Assembly: GCF_902506415.1 (NCBI RefSeq)
Contig: NZ_LR733275.1
Location: 693,651 to 757,650 of the forward strand
Direction: 5' to 3'
DNA length: 64,000 nucleotides
DNA from: Massilia sp. 9I
GTDB taxonomy: Bacteria; Pseudomonadota; Gammaproteobacteria; Burkholderiales; Burkholderiaceae_D
In this document: piece after piece, positions 24,630 to 33,422 of the stretch
How the letters are laid out: each line of letters starts with the position of its first letter
How positions within the stretch are numbered: position 1 is the first letter of the stretch
Position numbers and translations under genes: made by a program
Notes under the pieces: generated by a model
The model's input: only the letters and a program-made list of their open reading frames with translations
Told to the model about the DNA's origin: nothing
The model's database searches: none

Positions 24630-24911
24630 ATGGAAACCCCGAACCGCGCCCAGAATCAGGAACAGCTCATCGGAGACCTGCGTCTCGTCATCGAGAACGC
24701 CGAAGAGCTGCTGAAAAACACCGACCACTACACCAGTGCGCTGTACCAGAACGCGCGCGCCAAGCTGGCGCTGGCACTGGAAGCGGCCAACGAGGAACTT
24801 GCCCGTTTCGAGGATGCCCAGCTCGAGCGCATGATGGCCGCCACTCGCGCCGCCAACGAGCGCTTCTGCGACTGTACCGGCGAACAACGCATCCTGCGCG
24901 CTTTCCACTAA
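24630..24911 (+). CDS. Small helical protein resembling a truncated DUF883/ElaB
   Basis: A 93-residue protein whose first half, EQLIGDLRLVIENAEELLKN, matches the N-terminal helix of DUF883 (ElaB/YqjD) ribosome-associated membrane proteins. The C-terminal membrane helix expected in that family is absent; instead it ends ERFCDCTGEQRILRAFH with a CxC. It may be a soluble variant or a rearranged copy. It is convergent with the BufBC gene, only 3 bp between the stop codons, and no terminator is visible there. Confidence 0.5.
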   Translation: METPNRAQNQEQLIGDLRLVIENAEELLKNTDHYTSALYQNARAKLALALEAANEELARFEDAQLERMMAATRAANERFCDCTGEQRILRAFH

Positions 24912-24914
24912 GCA

Positions 24915-26549
24915 CTATTCAGATACCCGGCCGGCTCCGTCCGCCGCAATCGCGGCCACCACGCCGTGCCTGAACCAGCCTTGCAGCATGGCGCCGATGT
25001 CCGGCGCACTGTCGACGTCCAACGCGGCGTCGATCGCCTCACCGAAGCTGGCGCCCGCTGCCAGCCGCTTGAGAGCAGCCGCCTCCGGCGCACCCGTCTC
25101 CACCACCTCCACCTGCCAGCCGCGCCGCACCACCAACGCGGTGCATGGCACGTCCACGCGTGCCGGCAGGGGTGGACCATCCGCTTGGTGTGCTCGCCAT
25201 AAGGAAACGATAGCCCAGGGGCTGTGCAGCAGCGCCACGGACGGATGCAGGGTGAAACGGGCGGCGTCGAGGGTTTCCGGCGCCATTGTCGCCAGTGCGT
25301 CGGCGCCGACCGGTTCGAGCTCCGGCGCAAGGTGGGCACGGTGAACCGCCCACTCGAGGCGCGCCACGTCCGGCAGGTAGGCGTACGGCGCCGCCGGGGC
25401 GAAATCCGCCAGAAAATCCGCGAACCGTGCGCCGAAACCGGCCAGGTCCGGGTCTTGCGAAGGCGACGCCTTGCCGTAGGCGCGCGCCAGGCCTGCGAAG
25501 AATTCCTCGCCCACCAGCTGGCGCAGCACCGGATAGGTGTCGCCAAGGGCGCGCTCCCCGCCGGCAGTCAGGTTGCCGCGGTATAGGGCCAGCCGGTCCA
25601 CCCTGCCCTCGCTCAGCAAGGGCTGCAGCGTGGCTTCGTGCTGGCGGTCGAACAGCGCGTCGCCGAAGCGCTGCTGCAGCGTGGCCAATTGGTCGTATGA
25701 GGCCGCGCTTGCTACGGGCCGGATAGGCGGCGCGGCAGCCGCCGCAGGAAACGCACGCGCGATGGCGCTCGCCTTGTCAGCCTCCGCCACCAGGACCTCG
25801 AGCGACGGCAGGTCCGCGTCCCACTCGACTAGCGTTGGCACTGCGCCGAAGCGCTGCAGGGCCGCCCGGTACAGGTCCCAGACCGGCTCCGCCACCGCCG
25901 CGCCGTGGTGGTCGACCAGGGCAAGCGGCGTTTCGAGGTGCCCGGCCAGGTGGATTTCGCCCACGCTGCCCACAGGCAGTGCGGCGATGGCGGCGCGTGC
26001 GTCTTCGCCATGGTTGTGCTGGTTGACGTAGAGGTTGTTCACGTCGAGCAGGATGCCGCAGCCGGTACGGCGCGCCAGCTCAGCCAGGAATTGCGCCTCG
26101 CTCATGGTGTCGGCACAGAAGCGCACGTAGGTCGAGACGTTCTCGACCAGCAAGCGGCGGCCCAGCCGCGACTGCACCCGGTCGACGCGCTCGCATAGCA
26201 GCCGCAAGGAGGCTTCGTCCAGCGTCACCGGCAGCAGGTCATTGAGCTGGCGGTCGGCCAGTGCGCCCCAGCTCAGGTGTTCGGAAACGAGGAAGGGATC
26301 GACCGCCTCGACCAGCGCGCGCACGCGCTCCAGGTGGGCATCGGAAAAGCCGTGCGCCGAGCCGAGGCCCAGGCCGACGCCATGCAGGCTGAGGGAATAG
26401 TCGCGGCGCAGCTGGGTCAGCACATGCCAGTCCCAACCGCTGCGGGCGAGGTAGTTCTCGCTGTGGACTTCGATGAAGCCGACCGGCGGGCGCTGCTCCA
26501 GGAAAGCGCGGTAGTGCGGCGCGCGCAGTCCCACGCCGGCGGTGTGCAT
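24915..26549 (-). CDS. BufB-BufC fusion: MNIO (DUF692) oxidase plus DUF2063 partner
   Basis: A 544-residue protein with two domains that are normally separate genes. Residues ~1-275 are a multinuclear non-heme iron oxidase (MNIO, DUF692): [62 protein letters not shown] and LVEWDADLP carry the expected His/Glu/Asp/Asn iron ligands. Residues ~285-544 are the DUF2063 recognition partner (BufC): [20 protein letters not shown] and [15 protein letters not shown]. In bufferin systems BufB with BufC oxidises precursor cysteines to make a copper-binding peptide. The precursor-like gene sits 3 bp upstream. No DoxX or sigma-factor gene accompanies it. Confidence 0.88.
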   Translation of the reverse strand: MHTAGVGLRAPHYRAFLEQRPPVGFIEVHSENYLARSGWDWHVLTQLRRDYSLSLHGVGLGLGSAHGFSDAHLERVRALVEAVDPFLVSEHLSWGALADRQLNDLLPVTLDEASLRLLCERVDRVQSRLGRRLLVENVSTYVRFCADTMSEAQFLAELARRTGCGILLDVNNLYVNQHNHGEDARAAIAALPVGSVGEIHLAGHLETPLALVDHHGAAVAEPVWDLYRAALQRFGAVPTLVEWDADLPSLEVLVAEADKASAIARAFPAAAAAPPIRPVASAASYDQLATLQQRFGDALFDRQHEATLQPLLSEGRVDRLALYRGNLTAGGERALGDTYPVLRQLVGEEFFAGLARAYGKASPSQDPDLAGFGARFADFLADFAPAAPYAYLPDVARLEWAVHRAHLAPELEPVGADALATMAPETLDAARFTLHPSVALLHSPWAIVSLWRAHQADGPPLPARVDVPCTALVVRRGWQVEVVETGAPEAAALKRLAAGASFGEAIDAALDVDSAPDIGAMLQGWFRHGVVAAIAADGAGRVSE

Positions 26550-26552
26550 GGA

Positions 26553-26840
26553 TTACTTCTTGGCTTCGGCCTTGGCCGGTTCGGTCTTTCCTGCTTCCAG
26601 CGAGCCGCCCAGCTTGGTGCAGCTGCCCTTGGCGACAAATTTCCACTCGTTCGGATCGTTGTCGACCTTAGCCACGCCGGCGCAGCCGTGGGTGGCGGTG
26701 CCGCAGTCGTTCTGGCCGGCCTTGGCCACGCCATAGCAGGCTTCCTGGTCGGCCTTCGGCGCTCCCATCTGGTCCTGGGCGGCGGCATGGGCGCAGACGC
26801 TGGCAAGGGCAGCGGCGATCAGGGCGTGGCGGTGGGTCAT
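26553..26840 (-). CDS. BufA-like bufferin precursor (DUF2282)
   Basis: A 95-residue exported peptide. A signal sequence (about residues 1-22, ending AHAAAQ) precedes a core with four cysteines at about 35, 46, 53 and 74 in the contexts [20 protein letters not shown] and KGSCTKLGG, the BufA1 pattern. The C-terminus is a charged Lys/Glu/Ala tail. In characterised bufferins some of these Cys become thiooxazoles and the secreted peptide sequesters copper. AGGAG precedes the ATG. It is the first gene of a two-gene operon with the BufBC fusion. Copper binding is inferred from the family. Confidence 0.82.
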   Translation of the reverse strand: MTHRHALIAAALASVCAHAAAQDQMGAPKADQEACYGVAKAGQNDCGTATHGCAGVAKVDNDPNEWKFVAKGSCTKLGGSLEAGKTEPAKAEAKK

Positions 26841-26934
26841 GCGGGTACTCCTGGCTGGGGAAAGGCGCCAGTATTTATCAGGCGGGGGAAAGATGCAAGG
26901 TGGGAGGATGGTGGAGCTAGTGGCAGCTCAATGT

Positions 26935-27050
26935 AAATTGGGTTCCCGCCTGCGCGGGAACGACGTGCTCAAGTAATGGCCCAAAAGGTAACGCTAACTA
27001 TCACTACCAGCCTAAAGACCGTCATCCCGGCGAAGGCCGGGATCCAATTT
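26935..27050. repeat. REP-like inverted hairpin pair 2
   Basis: Two hairpins, 26935-26965 (AAATTGGG then TTCCCGC...GCGGGAACGACG) and 27020-27050 (CGTCATCCCGG...CCGGGATCC then AATTT). They are inverted relative to each other, with the CGTC ends facing inwards, the reverse of the arrangement at 14909. They fill the gap between the buf operon promoter side and the yjfB 3' end. Confidence 0.75.
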
Positions 27051-27076
27051 CTGTCAGAACAGCCGAAGCGCGACGA

Positions 27077-27274
27077 TCAAGCCGTGGTATTGATCTTGTT
27101 ACCCAAATGCGCCGGCAGATTCGCCGACTGCACCGCCGGCAGCGCGTCGAGCAGCTGGGTGGCGGTTGCTTCCTGGATCTGTTGCGCCTTCTTGAACACG
27201 GCCAGGCTCACTTCCTGGCGGTTGCCGGTTTCGGCGATGCTGGTGGACAGTTTGGCAATGCTGGAAACATCCAT
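27077..27274 (-). CDS. YjfB family protein (putative motility protein)
   Basis: A 65-residue small protein. It starts MDVSSIAKLSTSIAETGNRQ and continues with VFKKAQQIQEATATQLL, the YjfB_motility pattern. Family members are linked to flagellar motility by co-occurrence only. The start at 27274 is supported by GGGAG a few bases upstream. It is monocistronic; the REP-like pair at 26935-27050 lies downstream and may act as its terminator. Confidence 0.75.
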   Translation of the reverse strand: MDVSSIAKLSTSIAETGNRQEVSLAVFKKAQQIQEATATQLLDALPAVQSANLPAHLGNKINTTA

Positions 27275-27335
27275 GTCATTCTCCCATTGAGGCGTATCCA
27301 CCATTTACGGCGCCATCCGCGAGAACTTTAGGCCT

Positions 27336-27872
27336 TCAGCGCATCCAATTTTGCAACCAGGCCAGGACTTGATCGGGATCATTCAGGTCCAGCCAGGCCA
27401 GCCCGCCCGCCCCGTCCGGGCGCGGCGTATCCGACACCACGGCCACGATGTCCGCATCCTCCGGATACAGCGCCGGCCGCCCCAGGCTGGGGCGGAACAC
27501 TTCCAGCTTGGGGATCCGCTCCCACTTGTAGCCTTCCACCAGGGTCAGGTCGGCCGGCGCCAGCCGCGCCAAGTGCTCAAGCAGCGAAGGCTCGTCCGCC
27601 CCGCGCAGTTCGCGCAGGATGGCGACCCGGTAAGGCGAGGCCAGCATCACCTCGGCCGCGCCCGCCATGCGCAGGCGCGCACTGTCCTTGCGCGGCGGCT
27701 CCAGTTCGACGTCATGGTGGCTATGCTTGACGACATTCACGCGCAGGCCCTGCCCCGCCAGCCGGCCAATCAGGTGTTCCAGCAGCGAGGTCTTGCCGCT
27801 GCCGGACCAGCCGACCACGCCCAATACCGGACCGTGGCCGCCGCTAGTAGCCGACACGGTAGCGATAGCCAC
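27336..27872 (-). CDS. mobB: Molybdopterin-guanine dinucleotide biosynthesis adaptor MobB
   Basis: A 178-residue P-loop GTPase that assists MobA in attaching GMP to molybdopterin. The Walker A motif is [17 protein letters not shown] (about residue 18), then [25 protein letters not shown] and [19 protein letters not shown], both diagnostic. It overlaps the upstream gspB gene by 29 bp in a different frame, an unusual partner, so its translation is probably coupled to GspB. No other molybdenum-cofactor gene is in the window. Confidence 0.92.
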   Translation of the reverse strand: MAIATVSATSGGHGPVLGVVGWSGSGKTSLLEHLIGRLAGQGLRVNVVKHSHHDVELEPPRKDSARLRMAGAAEVMLASPYRVAILRELRGADEPSLLEHLARLAPADLTLVEGYKWERIPKLEVFRPSLGRPALYPEDADIVAVVSDTPRPDGAGGLAWLDLNDPDQVLAWLQNWMR

Positions 27873-28512
27873 GGAAATTCATGATCGCCGCCTTCGGCAG
27901 CAGGCGCTCCAGCACCAGCCCGGGCGCGACCTCTTCCCCTTCGCGGCGCAGCATCTTGTCAACCAGGAGCAGGCGTTCGGCCGGATTCGGCGAATAGATG
28001 TAGCCGCCGAAGGCCACTTTCGGGATATCGCGCTGCACCGCTTCCGGCAGCGACTGCAGCGGGCCGACGTTGTCCTCGGCCGGCGCGGGCGCCGCCGCCA
28101 CCAGCACGGGACGCGGCGATTCCGGCGCGGCCTCGACCGGCGCGGGCGCTGGGGCCGGTTCCGCCTTCGGCCTGGCCGGCGCTTCTTTCGGCTTCACCGC
28201 TTCCACCGGCTTGGGCGGCGCGACCGGCTCCGGCACTGGAACGGGCGCCGGCACGGCCGCCACGGGCGGGGCAACTGGCGCAGGCGCCGCCTGCGCCACG
28301 ACGGGGGCCGGTGCGGGCGCCTGCTGGCGCAGCAGGAACAGCGCCCCCAGCGCCACCACCAGGGTGCCGGCGACGACGCCGACGATCAGCGGGTTGCGGC
28401 TGCTGCGGGTCACGGCGGCCGTGTAGCTTGGCGCCGGTGCGTGGATGGTCGGGGCGTTGCCGAGCTGGCGCTCGGCCTGGGCCTTCTTGAGGGCTTCGAG
28501 GATGTACGACAT
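27844..28512 (-). CDS. gspB: General secretion pathway protein GspB-like
   Basis: A 222-residue single-pass protein. It begins [20 protein letters not shown], the GspB N-terminal signature, has a transmembrane helix at about residues 40-60, an Ala/Pro-rich periplasmic linker, and a C-terminal domain with [24 protein letters not shown] residues (seen as [20 protein letters not shown]) and a final GYRYRVGY. With GspA it helps insert the GspD secretin through peptidoglycan. It is followed by mobB with overlap and preceded 3 bp by gspA. Confidence 0.88.
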   Translation of the reverse strand: MSYILEALKKAQAERQLGNAPTIHAPAPSYTAAVTRSSRNPLIVGVVAGTLVVALGALFLLRQQAPAPAPVVAQAAPAPVAPPVAAVPAPVPVPEPVAPPKPVEAVKPKEAPARPKAEPAPAPAPVEAAPESPRPVLVAAAPAPAEDNVGPLQSLPEAVQRDIPKVAFGGYIYSPNPAERLLLVDKMLRREGEEVAPGLVLERLLPKAAIMNFRGYRYRVGY

Positions 28513-28515
28513 GCG

Positions 28516-30084
28516 TTATTTTCCTATCGCGGCCTGCGCCAGCAGGCGTGGCTCCGGCACGCCGGACAGCTGGTTCAGGCGCATGTAGGTGCGCGGACCG
28601 GCCAGGCCGTCCGCCTTCAGGTTCTGCGCCGCCTGGAAGCGCTGCAGCGATTCGCGCGTCGCGGCATCGAGCGGACGCTCGGGTTTCGGCGCCGGCGCCT
28701 TGTTGATCTGGGCCAGGCGCCCGGCCACCCAGTCGACATCGGGCCCGCGGTCGCCCGCGGCCAGCTCGTCGCGGAAAGCCTTGGGCATGCGCCAGAAGGT
28801 GGTGAACTCGCCGCCGAAGCGCGCAACAAACGTGGCCAGGTCGATCTTTTCGCGCCGTGCGCCCGCGCTCAGGGTGACGCTGTCGGCGTCCAGCGCCGAC
28901 AGGATGGCGTAGCCGGTGCGCGGGCCGTCGTGCAGGGTCACCACGGCCGGACGGTCGAGCAGGCGCAATTCGTACAGGCCGCCGCGGCCCTGGTGGCAGC
29001 GCAGGTCGAGGCGCAGGGCCGCCTCGCAGGGCTTGTCGCCCACCAGCGGCTGGCCCCACAGCGCCGCCAGCTCGCGCAGCGCATTCGCTTCATCGGCCTG
29101 CACCGGCGGCACCGCCGAGGCCACCGGCGCCGCTTTGGCAGGCGCCGAGGCGACCGCCGTAGGTCCCGGCGTCCGCGCAGGGATAGCCTGCCACGCCGCC
29201 GCGCTGACCGCCGCCAGCGCCAGCACGCCGCCAGCCACCAGCGGCAAGCGCAGGCTGCGCGGCGAGGGCTCGCCGGCGAACACTTCGCTTGCCGCCTTCT
29301 TGAGGATGGTGCGCGTCACCTGCGGGCTGTTCTCGACGTAGGCGCCGAGCAGCGCGCGGTCGCACAGCAGGTTGATGCGGCGCGGGACGCCGTGCGTCAG
29401 CGCATGGATCAGGGGCGTGAGCGAGGGTGGGAACGGCGAGCCGCCCGCGCCCGCCACCGCCAGCCGGTGCGCGACATAGGCGCCGGTCTCGCCCTCCGAC
29501 AGGGGCCCCAGGTGGTAGCGCGCGATCACGCGCTGGGCCAGCTGTTCCAGTTCGGGCCTGGCGAGCATGGTGCGCAGCTCGGGCTGGCCGATCAGGATGA
29601 TCTGCAGCAGCTTCCTCTCGCTGGTCTCGAGGTTGGTCAGGAGCCGCAGCTGCTCCAGCACCTCGGCCGACAGGTTCTGCGCCTCGTCGATCACCAGCAC
29701 GTTGTTCAGCCCCTGCGCGTGCGACTCCAGCAGGTAGCGGTTGATGGCGTCGACGTAGCCTTTCAGTCCGAGCGGCGTGCCGGCCGGCGGCAGTTCGATG
29801 CGCAGCTCGTCGCACACGCTCAGCAGCAGTTCCTCGACGCTCAGGCGCGGGTTGAAGATGTAGGCCAGGCGGCAGTTGTCGGGAATCTGCTCGATGAAGC
29901 AGCGGCACACCGTGGTCTTGCCGGCCCCGATCTCGCCGGTCAGCAGGACGAAGCCGCCGCCGCTGCCGATGCCGTACAGCAGGTGCGCCAGCGCCTCACG
30001 ATGGCGCTCGCTCATGAACAGGTAGCGCGGGTCAGGGGCGATCGAGAACGGCGCGCCCTTCAGGTGGAAGTAGTGGTTGTACAT
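28516..30084 (-). CDS. gspA: GspA/ExeA-type AAA ATPase with peptidoglycan-binding domain
   Basis: A 522-residue inner-membrane ATPase of type II secretion. It begins MYNHYFHLKGAPFSIAPDPR; Walker A is LTGEIGAGKTT (about residue 45-55) and Walker B VLVIDEAQNLS. One transmembrane helix lies near 280-300, and a C-terminal PG_binding_1 domain has SLQRFQAAQNLKADGLAGP. The Met at 30084 fits homologues but has no clear ribosome site, so translation may be coupled to the upstream small gene. It pairs with gspB; the secretin and pseudopilins are outside the window. Confidence 0.9.
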   Translation of the reverse strand: MYNHYFHLKGAPFSIAPDPRYLFMSERHREALAHLLYGIGSGGGFVLLTGEIGAGKTTVCRCFIEQIPDNCRLAYIFNPRLSVEELLLSVCDELRIELPPAGTPLGLKGYVDAINRYLLESHAQGLNNVLVIDEAQNLSAEVLEQLRLLTNLETSERKLLQIILIGQPELRTMLARPELEQLAQRVIARYHLGPLSEGETGAYVAHRLAVAGAGGSPFPPSLTPLIHALTHGVPRRINLLCDRALLGAYVENSPQVTRTILKKAASEVFAGEPSPRSLRLPLVAGGVLALAAVSAAAWQAIPARTPGPTAVASAPAKAAPVASAVPPVQADEANALRELAALWGQPLVGDKPCEAALRLDLRCHQGRGGLYELRLLDRPAVVTLHDGPRTGYAILSALDADSVTLSAGARREKIDLATFVARFGGEFTTFWRMPKAFRDELAAGDRGPDVDWVAGRLAQINKAPAPKPERPLDAATRESLQRFQAAQNLKADGLAGPRTYMRLNQLSGVPEPRLLAQAAIGK

Positions 30085-30092
30085 GAACAATG

Positions 30093-30557
30093 CTAGCGGA
30101 CGGGCAGCGATTTGAACTTCGCGCAATATATCTTGCTTTTGTCATTCTTGTAAGCGATCGTGCTGCCCGAGCTTGACACGCGCAAAGGAAATGGCGAGGC
30201 GTCGACTGCCCGGAAGGCCGTCCCGGAGGCGGCCTGGATCGCGCCTTCCAGCTCTTGCGGAGTGCTGTCGGTGAGGGCGGCGATGAAGACCATCTCGCTG
30301 GTATCGTCGCTGACCATGACTTCCTTCACTTCCGCGCCCCACAGGGTGGCCTCGACCTTGAACCAGTACGCCCCGCCCTCGCGCTTATAGGCCGGGCCGA
30401 AGGAGCTGGTCAGGTAGTCGTGGAAATAGCGGTTCTCGAGGTGGCTGCGGCACAGCAGCGCGTTGCCCACCACCTGGCTGAAGGTCGAGGGCATGGCCTG
30501 CGTAGCCAGGGAAGCGGCAGACAGTGCAGCGGCGAGCGCCAGGCGGGAAACGCGCAC
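30093..30557 (-). CDS. Exported hypothetical protein
   Basis: A 154-residue protein with a signal peptide (residues 1-21, ending LATQAM). The mature part has two Cys (LLCRSH near 36 and IYCAKF near 146) that could form a disulfide, and FKVEATLWGAEVKEVMVSDD. I do not recognise the family. It is sandwiched between a small gene (6 bp upstream) and gspA (8 bp downstream) on the same strand, so it probably belongs to the gspA-gspB-mobB operon and acts in the periplasm. Confidence 0.6.
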   Translation of the reverse strand: MRVSRLALAAALSAASLATQAMPSTFSQVVGNALLCRSHLENRYFHDYLTSSFGPAYKREGGAYWFKVEATLWGAEVKEVMVSDDTSEMVFIAALTDSTPQELEGAIQAASGTAFRAVDASPFPLRVSSSGSTIAYKNDKSKIYCAKFKSLPVR

Positions 30558-30563
30558 GGCGGC

Positions 30564-30749
30564 CTACAGCCTGGACAGCCAGGCGCGGTTGGCCGCGATC
30601 TGGGCCTTGACCGTGGCCGGCAAGGCCTCGAAGCAGCCGGGGTGCTGCTTGAGCGCATGCTCGCGCACTTCCTTCTGCATGCCGTTGATGAGGAAGACGT
30701 AGACGGCAGCGCCTTCATCGTTCTTGCGGGTGCCCATATAGCGAATCAC
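30564..30749 (-). CDS. Small hypothetical protein with GTG start
   Basis: A 61-residue protein, IRYMGTRKNDEGAAVYVFLI and a basic C-terminus ending AWLSRL. The GTG at 30747-30749 has AAGGAGA seven bases upstream, which supports it over the internal ATG. It is not recognised. It lies 6 bp before the exported hypothetical gene and is probably the first gene of the gsp operon. Confidence 0.55.
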   Translation of the reverse strand: MIRYMGTRKNDEGAAVYVFLINGMQKEVREHALKQHPGCFEALPATVKAQIAANRAWLSRL

Positions 30750-30822
30750 GGGAGTTCTCCTTCCATCCCCGCATTATGACACCGCCCGGCCCTGCCCCGC
30801 CACGCGCCAGGCCCGACAGCGG

Positions 30823-31647
30823 TCAAGGCGTGGTCGTGCGCACCGCCCGGTAGGCGCTGCTGTTGCGGTCGAGCCACATTTCGAGCATGGCCCGGTTGTC
30901 GTGTTGCCAAGGATGGAAACGCGGCGAAAAGTAGTGCAGCACCGGACCGGCCATGTGCCAGGCCAGCCCGCGCCGCCCGAACCACATGCGCGCCGCGCTG
31001 GCCCAGGTGCCCGCCCTCCACAGCGCACCGTCGCGCTTCAGGTTGTGCGCGGTCTGGACCAAGTTATCGAACCAGAACACCAGGCTCACGTGCACGAACC
31101 ACAGCACCCGGCGCCAATAGCCGCCGCCGGCGGCGCGGTAGGCGTCGAAAGCGACCGCCTTGTGCTCCAGCTCCTCGACCGCATGCCATTCCCACAGCCG
31201 GCGCAGGCTTGGCTCGGCATCGGCTATCCATTCCGGATGGCGCAGCACGCCGTCGGCCAGCATGGCCGTGTAGTGCTCCAGCGCGCAGGTGATCGCCACC
31301 CGGCTGCGCACGGAAAAGCCGGTGACCCGCCGCACCCGGCGCGCGATGCGATCGCCGGTGACGAAGGACAGGCCCTGGCGCTCCAGTTCGGCGTTGTACT
31401 GGACGTGCATGTGGCGGTGGGTCGCTTCCTGGCCGATGAAGTCCTTGACCTCGGCGCGCAGCCCCGGATCGGTAAGGCGCTCTGGCGGAATGGCGCGCAG
31501 GCTGTCGATGAACATCTGCTCGCCGATCGGGAAGGTCATCGACAGCGCATTGAACAGCTGGGTGCGATAGGCATCGCCGCCCAGCCAGCGGCGGCCGAAG
31601 CCGCGCGACAGGTCGACGTCGAGCTGGCGGACGGTAAGCGAAGACAT
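30823..31647 (-). CDS. PF10118 family putative metal-dependent hydrolase
   Basis: A 274-residue protein of the family annotated as predicted metal-dependent hydrolase (PF10118). Conserved acidic/His clusters are FPIGEQMFIDSLR, FIGQEATHRHMHVQYN (Glu and His ligands) and WHAVEELEHKAVAFD, a ferritin-like di-iron arrangement, so a di-iron oxygenase is also possible. ATG 31647 is preferred because GAGGGGG lies just upstream. It stands alone, 74 bp from the small gene and next to the response-regulator remnant. Confidence 0.78.
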   Translation of the reverse strand: MSSLTVRQLDVDLSRGFGRRWLGGDAYRTQLFNALSMTFPIGEQMFIDSLRAIPPERLTDPGLRAEVKDFIGQEATHRHMHVQYNAELERQGLSFVTGDRIARRVRRVTGFSVRSRVAITCALEHYTAMLADGVLRHPEWIADAEPSLRRLWEWHAVEELEHKAVAFDAYRAAGGGYWRRVLWFVHVSLVFWFDNLVQTAHNLKRDGALWRAGTWASAARMWFGRRGLAWHMAGPVLHYFSPRFHPWQHDNRAMLEMWLDRNSSAYRAVRTTTP

Positions 31648-31681
31648 GGCACCCCCTCGAAAAGAGGCCTCCACTATAGCA

Positions 31682-31867
31682 TTAGCGCGCCACCGGAATC
31701 CGCGCCAGCATGTCCAGCAACTGGTCGACGTCCACCGGCTTGGTGAGGTGGTGGTCGAAACCGCTGTCCCGGGTGCGGCGCCGGTCTTCCTCCTGGCCCC
31801 AGCTGGTCAGCGCCACCAGCACCAGGCCGGCGTTGGCCGGTTCCGCGCGCAGGCGCCAGACCGCTTC
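31682..31867 (-). pseudogene. Response-regulator receiver remnant (C-terminal part)
   Basis: On the minus strand the frame ending at TAA (31682-31684) encodes about 60 residues, EAVWRLRAEPANAGLVLVAL, then TSWGQEEDRRRTRDSGFDHH and LTKPVDVDQLLDMLARIP. This is the last third of a receiver domain, with the conserved Thr/Ser and Lys-Pro switch residues. A TGA lies in frame just upstream and no Asp phosphorylation site or kinase part is present. It is the 3' stump of a receiver or hybrid kinase gene lost by deletion. Confidence 0.7.
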
Positions 31868-31992
31868 CGCAACTCATCCGCCGGAAAATGCACTCTGTTC
31901 CGCGTTTTCGCGCATCCGTCGGTTTCCCCATGCGGCGCGCAGCGGCCTGCCGTATCGTTCAGGCTCCCGATGATCCTTCACAGAACAAGAAC

Positions 31993-33348
31993 ATGAAGAC
32001 AGCCCTGAAACCCCTCGTGCTTGCCGCCGCCCTCGGCGCCGGCTTCCTCTCCATCCAGGCCAGCCACGCCGAGGCGCCTGCGGCGAGCGTGACGCAGCAG
32101 CGCGCGGTCGCGGGCTTCAGCGCCATCGAACTGTCAGGCCCTTATCAGGTCGTGGTGCGGGCCCAGGGCCGCCAGGCGGTGCAACTGTCGGGCGACCCCA
32201 AGCAGCTCGCCGAGATCGAGACATTCGTGCGCGGCGATACCCTGGTGGTGCGTCCGGTGCAGCGCAACGGCTTCCACTTCAGCTGGGGCAAGCGCGAGAC
32301 GCCCACCATCAGCATCACCGCTGGCCAGCTCAAGAGCCTCAAGATGAGCGGCAGCGGCGACGTCGAGCTGGCGCAGCTCGCCGGCGACAGTTTCACGCTC
32401 AGCGTCGACGGTCCCGGCGACCTGCAGGCCTCCGGCGCAGTGCGAGAACTGGCGCTGCGCTCGAGCGGCAGCGGCGACGTCGACCTGCACCGGCTGAAGG
32501 CGGCCAACGTCAACCTCACCCAGTCGGGGCCGGGCGACGTGCGCCTGTCCGGCGTCGGCAACGAGCTGGCGGCGACGCTGAGCGGTCCCGGTGACCTGGA
32601 AGCCGACGACCTGCGCCTGGCGCGCCTGAGCGCACGCCTGGACGGGCCCGGGAGCATGAAACTGTCGGGCAGCGCGCGCGAGCTGCGCGCCGAGATCGGC
32701 GGCTCGGGCGACTTCGAAGCCTGCGCGCTGGCGGCCGAGGCGGTGTCCACCGTCCAGCAGGGACCGGGCAGCGCCTGCGTCGCCGGCAGCATCAAGAAAT
32801 TCGACGCCCAGGTGAACGGTTCCGGTTCGCTGGAAGCCCGCGGCCTGCAGGCAGCGAGCGCCATCGTGCGCCTCGGCGGCCCCGGCAGCGCCAAGCTCGA
32901 TGGCAGCATCGGCGAGCTCACCGCGGACGTCAGCGGCTCGGGCGACCTCGATGCGCGCGGCCTGAAGGTGCGCCGTGCGGCGCTCAAGGCCAGCGGCCCC
33001 GGCGACATCGAGCTGGCCGGCGTGTCCGACATCCTGGACGCCGAACTGCACGGCTCCGGCGGCCTGAATGCGAGCATCGACGGCAAGCGCCTGCTGCTCA
33101 AGATCAGCGGACCGGGCTCCGCCCACATCGACGGCAACGTCGAACTGGTCAAGGCGCGCATCAGCGGTTCGGGCGGGTTGGAGGGCCGCGGCCTGACGGC
33201 CGGCCGCGCCGACATCTCCGTCACCGGCCCATCCAGCGCGGCGGTGAAGGTGAATGGACAGGACGAGCGCCGCAAGGCCGCGCGCGGCGAGCGCCAGGCG
33301 GCGCTGCTGCTGATCGACCGCAACGGCAGCCGCCAGAACGCACCCTGA
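31993..33348 (+). CDS. Exported DUF2807 protein with extended GPG/GSG repeat solenoid
   Basis: A 451-residue exported protein. The signal peptide (about residues 1-26, ending SHAEA) is followed by a DUF2807 (head GIN, putative adhesin) domain with FSAIELSGPYQVVVRAQG and LKSLKMSGSGDVELAQLAGD. From about residue 118 to 415 a 20-21 residue unit repeats about 14-15 times, alternating turns GPGD/GPGS and GSGD/GSGS, the pattern of a right-handed beta-helix. Usual DUF2807 proteins are about 230-300 residues. ATG 31993 is chosen since the signal peptide begins there. The gene precedes the GlcNAc operon by 245 bp. Confidence 0.8.
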   Translation: MKTALKPLVLAAALGAGFLSIQASHAEAPAASVTQQRAVAGFSAIELSGPYQVVVRAQGRQAVQLSGDPKQLAEIETFVRGDTLVVRPVQRNGFHFSWGKRETPTISITAGQLKSLKMSGSGDVELAQLAGDSFTLSVDGPGDLQASGAVRELALRSSGSGDVDLHRLKAANVNLTQSGPGDVRLSGVGNELAATLSGPGDLEADDLRLARLSARLDGPGSMKLSGSARELRAEIGGSGDFEACALAAEAVSTVQQGPGSACVAGSIKKFDAQVNGSGSLEARGLQAASAIVRLGGPGSAKLDGSIGELTADVSGSGDLDARGLKVRRAALKASGPGDIELAGVSDILDAELHGSGGLNASIDGKRLLLKISGPGSAHIDGNVELVKARISGSGGLEGRGLTAGRADISVTGPSSAAVKVNGQDERRKAARGERQAALLLIDRNGSRQNAP

Positions 33349-33422
33349 TCGATCCCGGCGCCGCCGTCCGGCGGCGCCACCTCTTCCTCAAGCAATACCA
33401 GCCGCTTTTCGAGCGCTCGACA

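Noticed and set aside
32134..33395. Minus-strand ORFs opposite the DUF2807 repeats
   Set aside because: The repeats create long open frames in all directions; the minus-strand products lack signal peptides and families.
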